Positions 1-9,351 are shown, counted from the stretch's first letter. The stretch: 10,972 nucleotides of DNA from Rodentolepis nana (GCA_900617975.1 UZAE01014963.1:1-10972), one strand, 5' to 3'. A program made the numbers and translations. Notes: a model not told the origin generated them from the sequence alone.

Positions 1-13
1 ATATTTTTTTACA

Positions 14-29
14 AAAAGGAAATAATCAA
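14..29 (+). repeat. 16-bp direct repeat, left copy, outside R1
   Basis: The 16-mer aaaaggaaataatcaa occurs here and again, identical and in the same orientation, at 2732-2747. The two copies lie outside the left and right arms of the R1 inverted pair. Looser similarity (a T-rich stretch before it, a gaa/gtca-like stretch after it) extends the match to perhaps 35 bp. The position would suit a target-site duplication, but the word is A-rich and low in complexity, so chance is a serious alternative. The copy is also 25 bp away from the recognisable start of R1. Confidence 0.35.
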
Positions 30-54
30 GAACTAAGTGATAATGATAATGCCT

Positions 55-503
55 GTAGCGGACTGCTGTATTAGTAAAGCCTTGGCCTACTCAGAAGTCT
101 CTATAGTAGATTCTCCAACATCTAGATAGACTCCCAGAACAAGCTAAGCTATAGCCCAGCTATAAGGGAAACTGACGTGTAGCACAGAATACGTTTATTC
201 GGCACGCATATTGATAGCGAAGTGGTAATGTTGGCAAAGCGATTAGTTATCAGATAAGTCTAGCATAATTCGCGTGAACATTAATAGCTAAATATCTCTG
301 AGTAAGCAGGATTTCTATTGGTCATTGATGAAGTGTCCCACAGCAGTTACTCCTATATCTGACTAGACTTCGTGAACTATCTGAGCTACGTAGTGTAAAT
401 TATAATCTCGGCAAAATGCGTTTAGTTATCAACTAAATCTAACAGAATTTGAGTGAACATTAATAGTTAAATGCCTGAGCAGAGCTCTACGTGTACGGGC
501 GCA
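55..503 (+). repeat. R1 repeat, left arm (two partial tandem units)
   Basis: This segment is homologous to the reverse complement of 2333-2560. Matching blocks in order are agcggactgctgt (start), a ctcagaagtctctatag-like block, agctaagcta, ttagttat, gtgaacattaatag and cctgagcag (inner end). The last half is present twice: unit A covers about 55-309 and unit B about 341-503, with gtgaacattaatag at 274-287 and again at 453-466, a 179-bp offset. Unit B lacks much of the middle of unit A. The 18 bases at 444-461 are identical to the reverse complement of 2377-2394. The arm has no open frame of note. It may be a decayed terminal inverted repeat or a SINE/MITE-like copy; the class is not recognised. 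Confidence 0.7.
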
Positions 504-1389
504 CACTTCAAATCCTGGCGTGTCTCGCACGTCTTATTCTTAATACCAATCTCTTACCGCGAAATTTCCGTTTTCTGTGAATAACTCTAAATCTTCCTTT
601 AATATTATCATTGAAAGCAATAGGGTTTCACTTTTATTCGATTTGTACAATGTATCATAAGTGATTATCTAAACTTTCACAATCTAAGATGAACAAGTGG
701 TATCCCAGAGATTAGAACATCTTGTGAAAGATGTAAAATTCATTCTTTTAAACAAATAATTCTATTTGAAAGACCCAAGTTAAGAGGTTTGAAATTTACC
801 GTCAAGTTCCTATACGAAATCTTCTTATAACACTCATCTTCTCATACTACACGTAATGTTGAAGGCCGCACATGTTTCTACCCGGTGTCAGCAAATTTGG
901 GGGGTTTCCATCCTAAGAACTTTAATTGACCATTTTCATCAAAAGAACTTAATTGCATGAAAGTTATCGGTTTATTTTCAAGAAGTCAAAGAGTCGCTTA
1001 TTGGTGAAGAAATCTATCTCATTCAACTTGACAAATCCGATCCCTAGTCAATAATTAATAAGCTGTCAGGTTATCAACTTGTAGCCACCTGGACTCCACT
1101 TCACTTTGAAGCAAATCCAAATTGAATGTCTTAGATAAGAAATTTTATTGCTCGAAACTCAACGACAGTAAATATTTGAAACTCATAAGAAGTCGCCTAC
1201 TTCCCCTCTGCATAATCTCTGCTTTCATCAGTTAAATTCTCCGCATAAATTAAGATGTGAGTTTTTTTGCAAGTTCAAATGCTGGCGTTTTTCTAGCATC
1301 AAGCAACATAGAGCTGGATGCTGAAAGATCTGACCACAAAAAAAAATGAAAAAAGGAACTAATATTTTATTTCATGAAAGATTGATGAA

Positions 1390-1423
1390 CCCCCCTCCCC
1401 TCCCCCCCACACACACCCCACAC
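1390..1423 (+). repeat. C-rich / CA simple-sequence tract
   Basis: This is a run of C6, C4 and C7 blocks interrupted by single T residues, followed by an ACACACA stretch and CCCCACAC. It is a compound pyrimidine and CA simple repeat. A G-rich tract with a GTGTGT tail lies about 450 bp downstream at 1871-1906, so the two could pair imperfectly, but both are low complexity. Confidence 0.85.
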
Positions 1424-1870
1424 GTCTTGACGATACTTCACAAATTTGTTTTATCCTTGCGGTCTGCGGTTTTCGTATTTTAATAACTAAATTTTATATT
1501 TTCTTGAACTGCCCTGTGTAACTGAGTTAATTTCATACCGATTGCTAAAAGACACCCCGAATTAACCCCCGTCCCCTATTGGGCTCATTTTAAATTTATC
1601 GATTATCAGTTGTATACAATAAAATGGAGTATTATTCTGTCCAAGCGTGCTTTTCCATCCTTCGTTTACTTATTCCAAAGTTAAAAAAATCGCTGATTTT
1701 GGCTCACCCTCTGCTGTTATGTTCGAATCAGGATGAACTAAATTTATTTTCAAAAAGTAAAACTAGGAGTTATTATTTTTCCCTTTGGTGGAATGTGGAG
1801 GCATATTATTTCCCAAAAAATGTGCTTCGTGTACTAGTGGTTGCTATAAATGCCAAATACCAGAAATGGA

Positions 1871-1906
1871 GAGAGGAGGGGGGGTGGGGGGTGGGAGGCG
1901 TGTGTA
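1871..1906 (+). repeat. G-rich tract with GT tail
   Basis: A purine-rich segment with G7, G6 and G3 blocks separated by single T or A bases, ending in GGCGTGTGT. It has enough G blocks for a possible G-quadruplex on the plus strand. It overlaps the end of a short unsupported open frame and gives that frame a glycine/tryptophan-rich tail, which argues against the frame being real. Confidence 0.8.
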
Positions 1907-2049
1907 CACTGCGGTAAGACGTGGTTACTGAATGCTGGTAGATTCATGAATTCAAATCTACGTGATAAATTAACCTTTATTGTTAACCTTTCCATTAAGA
2001 GTGTTATGAGCCGTCATGAGGATTAATTTCTCTATTTTCTAAGAGTGGT

Positions 2050-2066
2050 GAGAGAGAGAGAGAGAG
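2050..2066 (+). repeat. (GA)8 microsatellite
   Basis: An uninterrupted GA dinucleotide run, followed by a GGGAG imperfect extension. On the minus strand it creates a serine/leucine alternating tail in a 74-codon frame (2004-2228), which I regard as an artefact. Confidence 0.9.
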
Positions 2067-2332
2067 GGAGTATGTTTTCCCTGTATGAATCACTTGAATA
2101 CATGGGAATTTGATAAAAGGCAATATGACTCCAGGCTGGGTACATGCATAGGCCACCTTAATCCCATTATTGCGTGCGCAAACTTGCGAAGATAGAGCAT
2201 TTAAATTAAATACTAGTTGCCCGTGCAAACATTTTCTAAATGAAACCTACTTAAGAGTCAGTTGATTAAACTTCGTTCTTACGAATTGTAAAACGGTTTT
2301 GTCATTTATCGTCAGAAGGAATACATGGTTAA

Positions 2333-2560
2333 ATGACACCCGGATACAGAGAGTTCTGCTCAGGTATTTACTTATGAATGTTCACTCAAATTCTGCTAGA
2401 TTTATTTTTTAACTATTCGCCTTTTGCGATTTCATAATTTGCTATAAAAAATGTTCTGTCTATTTCCTCCCTAGCTTCGATGTAGCTTAGCTAGTTCAGG
2501 AAGTCTGGCCATAGAGATCTCTGAGTCGATCAAGGTTCTTGCTACTGTAGCAGTCCGATA
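2333..2560 (-). repeat. R1 repeat, right arm (single unit, inverted)
   Basis: Read on the minus strand, this begins atcggactgctac, followed by ctcagagatctctatggcc, gaactagctaagctac, gaatagtt, agaatttgagtgaacatt and cctgagcagaactct. These blocks come in the same order as in the left arm at 55-503. The 18 bases at 2377-2394 are exact in reverse complement to 444-461. The arm is shorter than the left one because it carries one unit rather than two. The outermost base of this arm (2560) corresponds to the outermost base of the left arm (55), as expected for terminal inverted repeats. Overall divergence is substantial, so the copy is old. Confidence 0.7.
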
Positions 2561-2731
2561 CGTTCTTCTCTACGGTCAGACATTGAATTCAGACGGAAAA
2601 CTCCAGGATGTCAAATTGTTCAACAGTCATAATTTTTCATATGTATGCAGTGATTTTCTCAAAATTTATCAAGGGCTATTAAAAACAAATTTTCAGTCAT
2701 AACAAAATGTGGTCTCATCCCATTTTTGTTT

Positions 2732-2747
2732 AAAAGGAAATAATCAA
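2732..2747 (+). repeat. 16-bp direct repeat, right copy, outside R1
   Basis: Identical to 14-29 and in the same orientation. It lies about 170 bp beyond the outer end of the right R1 arm, whereas the left copy lies 25 bp beyond its arm. The unequal spacing weakens a simple target-site-duplication reading unless the real element end is further out than the recognisable homology. Confidence 0.35.
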
Positions 2748-3501
2748 ACAGAAGTCATGTTTTGCATTTTTCTAAGCGAATACATTCGCAATTTCCTTGA
2801 TAACGGGGGCAAGTTAGTTCCGTTTTTTTAATAACAATAAGCAATTATGTGTTCCTTTAAATATCTTTACTTTTAAAATTTTACACTTGTAATTATGCCA
2901 CTCATTTACGCCGGTAACTTACATATCATAACTGAAAAAGCAAATATACAAAATTGATACATTTCACAAGTTTTACTAGTGTTGAAGGAAAATTTTAAAT
3001 ATTTTAATAGTTTCGACTTATCGTAAATTTGCATGTTTTGGCAAGATCAGAGTCAAACTTCCGGAATGCTAAAAGTTTAATCATTTCTCAACAATCTACA
3101 TAATAATTTAAACAAAATGGTAGCTAATTTCGAATATGTAATCATGGATGACAAGTATCATTTTGTATCATGCCGCGTACATAGAATCCAATTATTTTGA
3201 GTATAAATTGGTATTCACGCTCAACTGTATTTAGGCAACATCTTGAACCTGTAGTTTGTTCACCTACTGGAATTTTTGGTTAGGCTAGTTGCCTAAAAAG
3301 AAAGGCATATTGAAGTTAGCTTTTTGTGATGTGAAAAAGGTAGGAGCAATGAAGATACTACTTATTATAACCTCTCAGTGACCCTTAGCCACCCTGGTGG
3401 TCTTGCATATCTAGGCATGCTTATGAGAATCCATATTTCCCAATCCAGTTCATGAGAACAATTAAGCTATTCAAAATAATTCATTATATGTCTGGTAAAT
3501 T

Positions 3502-3517
3502 CCCCCCCCCCCCCCCC
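3502..3517 (+). repeat. C16 homopolymer
   Basis: Sixteen consecutive C bases in AT-rich surroundings. The exact length is likely to be polymorphic or uncertain in the assembly. Confidence 0.95.
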
Positions 3518-3798
3518 TCAGAGAAACATCAGAAACTACTCGGAATGATTTAGGGTTACGCACTTTTATCCAATCATGAAGCCAAAATTTTAAAAGATAC
3601 TATTTTACCACTTCATAGGCATGATGACTACATTGAGCTGACACCACGATTCCACTACCAAAGTTAGCACACTCTTCACATTGTTTCATGTTCCTTGTAA
3701 TGAGCTTTACCGATTTCCCTCCCACCTGCTAGCTAGTTGACATTTTGCTTACCCCTTGGCCAAGTAACGGTTTACTGCCGAATTATCAAGCCAATAAA

Positions 3799-3957
3799 GG
3801 GGTGTGCGATAGACTTACCTCCATGTGGTGCACCCTAGATAACGTATACTCATACGCCAAAAATTTTATCAACCGGTAGTTGACTTTTGACTTCAAACTA
3901 CCGTGACCCCACTATATATCTTTTCTCCGCGTTTGTGTCTGTCTGTTTTACATCCGT
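3799..3957 (+). repeat. R2 dispersed repeat, copy 1
   Basis: Positions 3799-3898 align with 10872-10972 in the same orientation, with about 15 substitutions and one single-base gap over about 100 bp. Shared blocks include ggggtgtgc, atagacttacc, gtggtgcaccct, taacgtata, gttgactt and tgacttcaaac. The second copy is cut by the window end, so only this copy shows what follows: a T/C-rich segment with tgtctgtctg and catccgtg up to about 3957. That right boundary is my guess. Weak similarity (ccaat, atcaag) hints that the repeat may begin some 15 bp earlier. No coding capacity is visible. It looks like a short non-autonomous element or an element fragment; the family is not recognised. Confidence 0.75.
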
Positions 3958-4007
3958 GAATCACTCTCCTGCTTCCCACCTCGACTTTCTGTGACTTTGA
4001 TGGTCCT

Positions 4008-4017
4008 CCCCCCCCCC
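4008..4017 (+). repeat. C10 homopolymer
   Basis: Ten consecutive C bases closely following the end of R2 copy 1, in a locally pyrimidine-rich segment. Confidence 0.9.
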
Positions 4018-4916
4018 TTCCCTCCTATAAAGTCCGAAATCAAATAAAGGGCTAATGATGACTATCATAAAGCCTGCCATTTGTTATAAATAAATAAAGC
4101 TAATGAATTGTGAAATTGACAAAGTTGCACATAATTAGTGACAAAAAACTCATCCCTCACCGTGTTAATGAAATAGAAAAAAATTCTTCTTATTTCCAGC
4201 TATTAACAGCATTCAGAACATCTGCAATTGACAATAGTTCATCTGATGACGATGCACTTTAAATCATAATGGGTGGTCGATGAGTTTCCTGGTCACACAT
4301 CAACGACATTCCAAGTTTTTGTCATTTAGTAAGGGGATAATAAACAATGTAGTGAAGGCAGAATGAAATGAATTAATAATTAGTAAATTAGATTAATGTG
4401 TATAAAAAAATGACTTCTAAGCAATGCTCAAACAAGCCGAACTTTGTTTACCTTAAGCTCAACACAGGGCCAGAATTTACCGAATCCCAAATAGATTGTC
4501 AACTTTTATTGATCTAGTTCGCTTTGAATGCTGCGCGTGTCATGGCAAAATTAACCCTCTAAACAAGTGTATTATTGCGTTTGAGAGCGAATATTTATTA
4601 GGTGTAAGTGGTAATCTGGAGATCAGTAGAGCTGATAGTAAAACTGAAGTGTGTAGATGATTCACCAGAATACAATTTATAAGATTCTAGAGAATGAACT
4701 AGTTGGATAAAAATGAAGGGGTTTTATGAAGGAAAATTATATAATTTAGTGTTAATTATTTCACAAAATTTGCGTATTTGTTAAAATGAGTTAAATTTCA
4801 GGGTCGTTGATTTAGTAATTTTGGGCTAAAGGACACGTTTTTACGGGTCATTATTGAGCCCTAGGCTTTATAGCCATGTCGTAGGCAAGTCAGGTTGTAG
4901 AATAAATAATTTTTGA

Positions 4917-4932
4917 ATTCTATTAATAGAAT
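4917..4932. repeat. 16-bp perfect palindrome
   Basis: The sequence attctattaatagaat is its own reverse complement with no spacer. It could be a dimeric protein-binding site or just an AT-rich coincidence. Nothing around it resolves which. Confidence 0.4.
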
Positions 4933-5102
4933 ATAAAAACCTGCCTCTTCTTGGCGAGCTTCCTCTAGGATTTAACTCTTATTGGTTAAAAATTGCTTTG
5001 AATAAATATGAATACAATCTGAGAAACGCATGCTTTTACTTTGTTGTTATGGTGATAAGGAGCATTGGAAAGAACCTTAAATGCTTCCTATGTGAAATAT
5101 TT

Positions 5103-5127
5103 GGGGGGGGGGGGGGGGGGGGGGGGG
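5103..5127 (+). repeat. G25 homopolymer
   Basis: Twenty-five consecutive G bases followed directly by an A-rich run. It is one of the longest mononucleotide tracts in the window, and the only very long one with G on the plus strand. Confidence 0.95.
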
Positions 5128-5917
5128 AAAAAAATAAAAAATCCTTCCCTGTTTGCACTTTTTCATTCAAGTAAAAATACGTTGGAATGGAACAGAAATA
5201 TGAGCGCATAAATACTACTTATTTTACGAATTTTGCATGATGAGTTACCGCAATGGTGCCATTTTGAGAGGGCATGCTTTGCGCTAATAGAAACCTAGAA
5301 AAGGGGAGAGGTGCAAAGCGAAAAGAAATTTATTGGCAAAAATTATGCGCTTGAACTCTTCACCTCCCTAAACATTGCCTCTAGGGGAGGGAAGCCTGTA
5401 ATAATTAGCATTAATTTTGTGAGAAGATAACTTTTTTAAATTCTTTCAGAAAACTGCGATATTAGCCATCTTGAACTTAATTTCCTCCATATGAAATTGT
5501 GTCAGAGTAGAAGATGTTTATGTCATATAATTTTTCACAACGAAAAAAAAATGAAAAAACCAAGTTTTAAGTCGCATATTTCAGTCCTGACTTAACTTGA
5601 TGAAAAATGCCAGAATAAAGACAGATAAAAACAATTACCACCATCTGGAAGTGTTTAATCGTACATTCACAGACGTCGCGTGATGCAAAATCGGTGCTCA
5701 AGATAAGTCGGAGTATTGGTAGACAGAAAAGATGTAGTAATTTCAAACTCGAGGTAAGCGTTTCTAGCAGTCCTCACCCAGGAAGTCGAAATCAAATGGA
5801 ACGTGACCCCTTTCAAAACCCAACAGATAGGTAATCACTTAGAGAAGTAACCCAATTAGGTTAGAGTTACCACCTCATTTCCGACATTCCAAATATTAAA
5901 ATTGTGAACATTATTGC
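5128..5917. other. Unannotated stretch
   Basis: No recognisable gene or repeat. It includes an A9-TG-A6 word at 5543-5559 identical to 1338-1354, which I treat as low-complexity coincidence. It ends just before the branch-point-like sequence at 5918. Confidence 0.5.
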
Positions 5918-5988
5918 TACTAACGCTCTTCCTCGTGCAGATTTGTCGTCAATTACAGAAAACGATTGAAGAACAAAGGCAAACAGAA
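5918..5988 (+). other. Exon-like context: 3' splice site plus 48-nt candidate exon
   Basis: A perfect branch-point consensus TACTAAC (5918-5924) is followed by a pyrimidine-rich stretch and CAG ending at 5940, a textbook 3' splice-site arrangement with the branch A 17 bases before the AG. The sequence after it stays open in one frame. It encodes ICRQLQKTIEEQRQTE, a polar, helix-prone segment, up to a moderate 5' splice-site candidate, gaa|gtaatt, at 5988/5989. The resulting 48-nt exon is a whole number of codons. The frame stays open to a stop at 6124-6126 but crosses a G-rich tract on the way. No partner exon was found within the window. This is suggestive only. Confidence 0.2.
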
Positions 5989-6022
5989 GTAATTAAGCAT
6001 CAAGATGTGCCAATGTCATCTA

Positions 6023-6037
6023 GGGGGTGGGGGGGGG
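6023..6037 (+). repeat. Interrupted G tract
   Basis: G5, T, G9. It lies within the open frame downstream of the candidate exon, which makes continued coding through this point doubtful. A C8 tract at 6128-6135 lies about 90 bp downstream and could pair with it. Confidence 0.85.
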
Positions 6038-6127
6038 CATATCTTGTCTCAGATTCCCGACAAATATTGATTTTGACGCGCTTCACAGATGCTCCCATTG
6101 CGGTTATAGAACTGCAAGCCAATTGAT

Positions 6128-6135
6128 CCCCCCCC
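6128..6135 (+). repeat. C8 homopolymer
   Basis: Eight consecutive C bases, complementary to the G tract at 6029-6037. Confidence 0.85.
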
Positions 6136-7630
6136 ATCCATTTTATCGTCTTAGATTCGAAGTTGCTTATAAAGGTTGATCCGTCAATGTGATTCTTTAC
6201 ATTTTAATGGATTCTACTTGGTGTACTGCCAAGAGTGAAAATATTCCCCAAATCGATTAAGGAAAATACTGAAAATGATACATTTCACCGGAAAAAATGT
6301 GTGTTCTACCATCTCACTAGTTTATTGCAATTGAATATTGACTGGCCTCCCATGTTACTAGTGGTTCAAGGCAATGAAAAGCACCAATCTTAATAAATGT
6401 GCACGAGAACACAGTTAATCATTCCTCCTATTTCTGAGGTCAATTTGCTCAATTTGTCAGTGGAAAGGGTGAACACGCGATTGCACTCCAAAAAGTAGCA
6501 AAGTTCACCAAGCCATGGATTCCTATATGATCGCTGCAGTGAAATTAACTCGAGAAATAAGATGGGAGGTTGGCTAAACGTCAGTTATCGATTTTTGCCC
6601 CCAGGAGAAGAGAGGATAATTAAACGTCGTTCTACTTCCTGTTCATTCGGTCTCGTCACGAAATGGGAAACAAAGTTGACAACAAACATTTCCAACTCTT
6701 GATTCTAAAGCAATTCCTCGATGTGGGAAAATGAAATCTCTCCTGTTGAGAGGATTGTTGAATTAGTGAAAAAGTTGCAAATATTTCTACTGAAAAGGCC
6801 CATTTACCGATAACAATAGTTATAATGCTTTGGTTATCTTATGACAACTTTCAGGGAGTTATCTGCTGTGAATTGGCAATAAATTAGGCACTAATTTGTT
6901 CGCTTGGGCATCTTGGGTGAACTGATAATGGCAGTAATGTAGGGCATTATATAATTTAGATCTACTTTCTGAAAGTAAAAGTGAATGTAATTCTTTGCAT
7001 GTCAAGCAATTTTTTTTTGCTTAACAGCTCTTAAAAATAGTCTTCAAGCGAACTTGTCTTGGTTCAGAAAGAAACAAATTATTACCTTCAACGTCAATTA
7101 CATTGTGTCTTGTCTGTTAAGCACTGCTCTAAAATGCAACATAACTTCATTGGTCAAAGGTAATTATGGCCCCTTCGCAAACAGAAAACCATTAACATAA
7201 TTTGATAATTCTTCGCGTGCGAAATAAAACTAGATTTCAGCCCCCCGCCCTACACTAATTGCTTTAATTTCTCTTTCCAATTATAAAATAAATTTTATTT
7301 TTCAGTTGACAACTCAAAATTCTGTATAATTGTAATAAAAATTTAAAAAAAAACATTTAGACGCTATTTAACCTTCAAAGTTCCTTTCTAATCATTAAAC
7401 TTCGTGGCTTATTATTGTGATTATTATTATTATTAGTGCATATAAGCGCTGGTAGCCTAAAATGACCTTGGTTGCCAGGCGATGGTAGAAAAATTCTCCT
7501 TAATTGTCCTGAATGATATTAATAGTCGAGATAGCGTGAGTAGATCAATTAGCCTTCAGCACTCTAACTCTTACTTCCTTGGATTTTGTTTTTGTAAAAT
7601 ATGGAAATGACTTCTCAAATAGTGAGAAAT
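6136..7630. other. Unannotated AT-rich stretch
   Basis: No gene, RNA or dispersed repeat was recognised. It contains a small perfect hairpin (aaattag-gca-ctaattt, 6881-6897), a T9 run at 7010-7018, an interrupted C tract at 7241-7250 and a (TTA)5 run at 7421-7435. It is typical of intergenic or intronic sequence. Confidence 0.5.
7421..7435 (+). repeat. (TTA)5 microsatellite
   Basis: Five perfect TTA units, preceded by imperfect ATT units (attattgtga) from about 7411. Confidence 0.85.
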
Positions 7631-7661
7631 GGAGGTGGGGAGGGGGGGGGGAGGGGGGGGG
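7631..7661 (+). repeat. G-rich purine tract, possible G-quadruplex
   Basis: The order is GG-A-GG-T-G4-A-G10-A-G9, all purine except for one T. It has far more than four runs of three or more G with short loops, so a plus-strand G-quadruplex is plausible. Alternatively it is simply an interrupted member of the C/G homopolymers that recur through the window. Confidence 0.9.
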
Positions 7662-8480
7662 TAATTGCTAGCTGCCTGATTTCTCGCAACATGACTCTGT
7701 CTGCTCTGATATAATCCTGTTTTGATGGTGTAAAGTTTTATGGGATCATAAAACAGAACTTAACGATATGGCCAAATTAGCAGCTTGGAGGAGGAGATTA
7801 CTGCTCACAAAGATTAAAGGAGATATATTAAGGCTGGTATTGTTTGATTTGTCTTCGTGATTATTATAACTACTAAAAAATGTGTTTGAAGTTTAGGCTT
7901 TCCATATCAAGCACTTAAATTCAAACTATATAACCTTACGAGGTTTGAATATGCGAGTGGATACATTCTGCTCCAACATTTTTATATTTTATTATTTTTT
8001 CCCATTAACGATCCGTATTTTGTCACGCATTGGTTGTTATTAAAAATTCGATTCATCAGGACATACTGGGTGGTTGTAAAGTAACTAGCTGTAAAGGTCC
8101 CTCAATGCTCAAAGTGTACAAAATTACCGGGATGAAACAGGAAAATTGATTATTTAAGCATAGGGGTTGGATCGTTCACTATGGAAGCATAAGCGTGGAT
8201 TGATGCACTGATTGCTTAGAACTGATGTGCAAAAGTCAAGGTCATTAGGGTTTCCGTGAACTACGGATGACATATAAATGTGATTTGCGTGCTCTCATTC
8301 CGCTTCCACCGAAACTTCAAATGAAGCGGTAAGACGGAGCATTCTTCTATGAACAATACCAGTCAATAAGTGGATAATATCGTAGAAAGGGATCTCTTTC
8401 AACCAACTTGCCAAATATTGCACAAGCAATTAAATTATAACTCTTTGACATACTGACGTTTCTTTTTGATCCCACCCTCT
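7662..8480. other. Unannotated stretch
   Basis: No coding region, RNA or repeat was recognised. The sequence is AT-rich without internal tandem structure that I could see. Confidence 0.5.
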
Positions 8481-8487
8481 CCCCCCN

Positions 8488-8526
<39 letters not shown>
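8481..8526 (+). repeat. 46-bp poly-C tract with one ambiguous base
   Basis: All C except an N at 8487; the uninterrupted part is 39 C from 8488. The N shows that the base caller or assembler could not resolve the tract, so its true length is unreliable. The polyproline-encoding open frame that runs through it (8466-8696) is a by-product of the tract. Confidence 0.95.
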
Positions 8527-8529
<3 letters not shown>

Positions 8530-9351
8530 TAAAGAAAAGCGAATTTGTTTGTAGTGTAGGTAATACTAACGGTATGATTATGAAAAACGCAATCAGATTC
8601 TTATACTACACGAAGCTCCAAATTGACGTTCCCTTGAACTTCATCAAATCTAGATCACTATTTATCTTTAATTTTGATCTCATGAGATGCTACTAAAACA
8701 AAATGCCTCTAGGCAGATAGCTCAAAAGCAAGCACAAATGGTGAGCACAAATCTGATTTATATCTTGCAATATAATCTTTAACAAACAACTTTGTGAAAA
8801 AGAAATTATTTGGAGAAATTATCATAGGCCCACACACACACACACACACCCAAAGACAATTTAGCTGAATATTTCCCCCCCAAAAAATCCAGAAGTTGAT
8901 GGGATGGAATTGGATTAGGTAATCAATGGAATAATTAATTAGGAGAGAGGGGTTAGGAACTTCATAGCCCCGATGCCGCACGCCTTCAAAACAATTCTCA
9001 TTCAGCGAAATACTGCCTTTTAATGTCTAATTGCTCTCAAGCATGCATAAGCCTGTCAATCAAAGCGCTTGTGTCGTTGTATTTTATGCTGTGTTATTTG
9101 AAGACCACCAATGTTGCACCCCCAAAGAAGAAGAAGCTAGATTTACTAGTGTACAAATAGCAAAAGCAATGTCGTAAAAGAAAATTCTTAGATCCTGGAA
9201 TATGCTCTTTTAAATAAGTGATACGATAGAAAATTCGATTCCGATGTTTAAAAGGCCAATGGAAATAAAATCAAATATCTAGGTAATCTAATTATCAAGA
9301 AGACAGAAATGATAGTGACATAAATTCAGGCAATAATTAGTCCAAACGTAA
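8527..9351. other. Unannotated stretch with CA microsatellite
   Basis: It holds a (CA)9 run at 8831-8848 and a C7 run at 8875-8881. No gene was recognised. A minus-strand 90-codon frame (8709-8981) reads through the CA repeat as alternating Val-Cys and has no other support. Confidence 0.5.
8831..8848 (+). repeat. (CA)9 microsatellite
   Basis: Nine perfect CA units bordered by C-rich sequence on both sides. Confidence 0.95.

Larger units (their letters stand above)
504..2332. other. Interior between R1 arms, no gene recognised
   Basis: About 1.8 kb lies between the two inverted R1 arms. Homology between the arms stops abruptly at 503 and 2333, so this is unique interior sequence. It contains low-complexity tracts (G6 at 899-904, A9-TG-A6 at 1338-1354, C-rich at 1390-1423, G-rich at 1871-1906, GA at 2050-2066). 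Two short open frames (1624-1917 plus, 2004-2228 minus) have no recognisable domain and run into the simple-sequence tracts. No transposase, integrase or reverse-transcriptase motif was seen. If the arms are a transposon's ends, the element is non-autonomous or thoroughly decayed. Confidence 0.55.
2561..3798. other. Unannotated AT-rich stretch
   Basis: No open frame of meaningful length, RNA gene or recognisable repeat was seen, apart from the 16-bp direct repeat at 2732-2747 and the C16 tract at 3502-3517. The composition is AT-rich with scattered A/T runs, as in intergenic or intronic DNA. I cannot say whether it lies inside a large intron. Confidence 0.5.
3958..5102. other. Unannotated AT-rich stretch
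   Basis: It contains a C10 tract (4008-4017), several AATAAA words that are expected by chance at this composition, and a perfect 16-bp AT-rich palindrome at 4917-4932. No gene, RNA or dispersed repeat was recognised. Confidence 0.5.

Noticed and set aside
472..515. Pol III A-box/B-box pair at the inner end of the R1 left arm
   Set aside because: tgcctgagcag matches the A box at all but one position, but the B-box-like acttcaaatcc has three mismatches and is not kept in the right arm. The shared repeat also lies upstream rather than downstream as in a tRNA-derived SINE.
1624..1917. 97-codon open frame on the plus strand
   Set aside because: It has no recognisable domain. Its last part is the translation of a G-rich simple tract, and the length is expected by chance in AT-rich noncoding DNA.
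2004..2228. 74-codon open frame on the minus strand
   Set aside because: Part of it is the Ser-Leu translation of the GA microsatellite, and there is no motif or homology.
1338..5559. Identical A9-TG-A6 word at 1338-1354 and 5543-5559
   Set aside because: It is almost pure A, and flanking sequences are unrelated, so it is most simply low-complexity coincidence rather than a shared element tail.
8466..8696. Proline-rich open frame
   Set aside because: The polyproline is just the 46-bp C tract, whose length is uncertain. The remaining residues show nothing recognisable and the start codon is not ATG.
8709..8981. 90-codon minus-strand frame with a Val-Cys repeat
   Set aside because: The Val-Cys alternation is the CA microsatellite read in one frame, with no other support.
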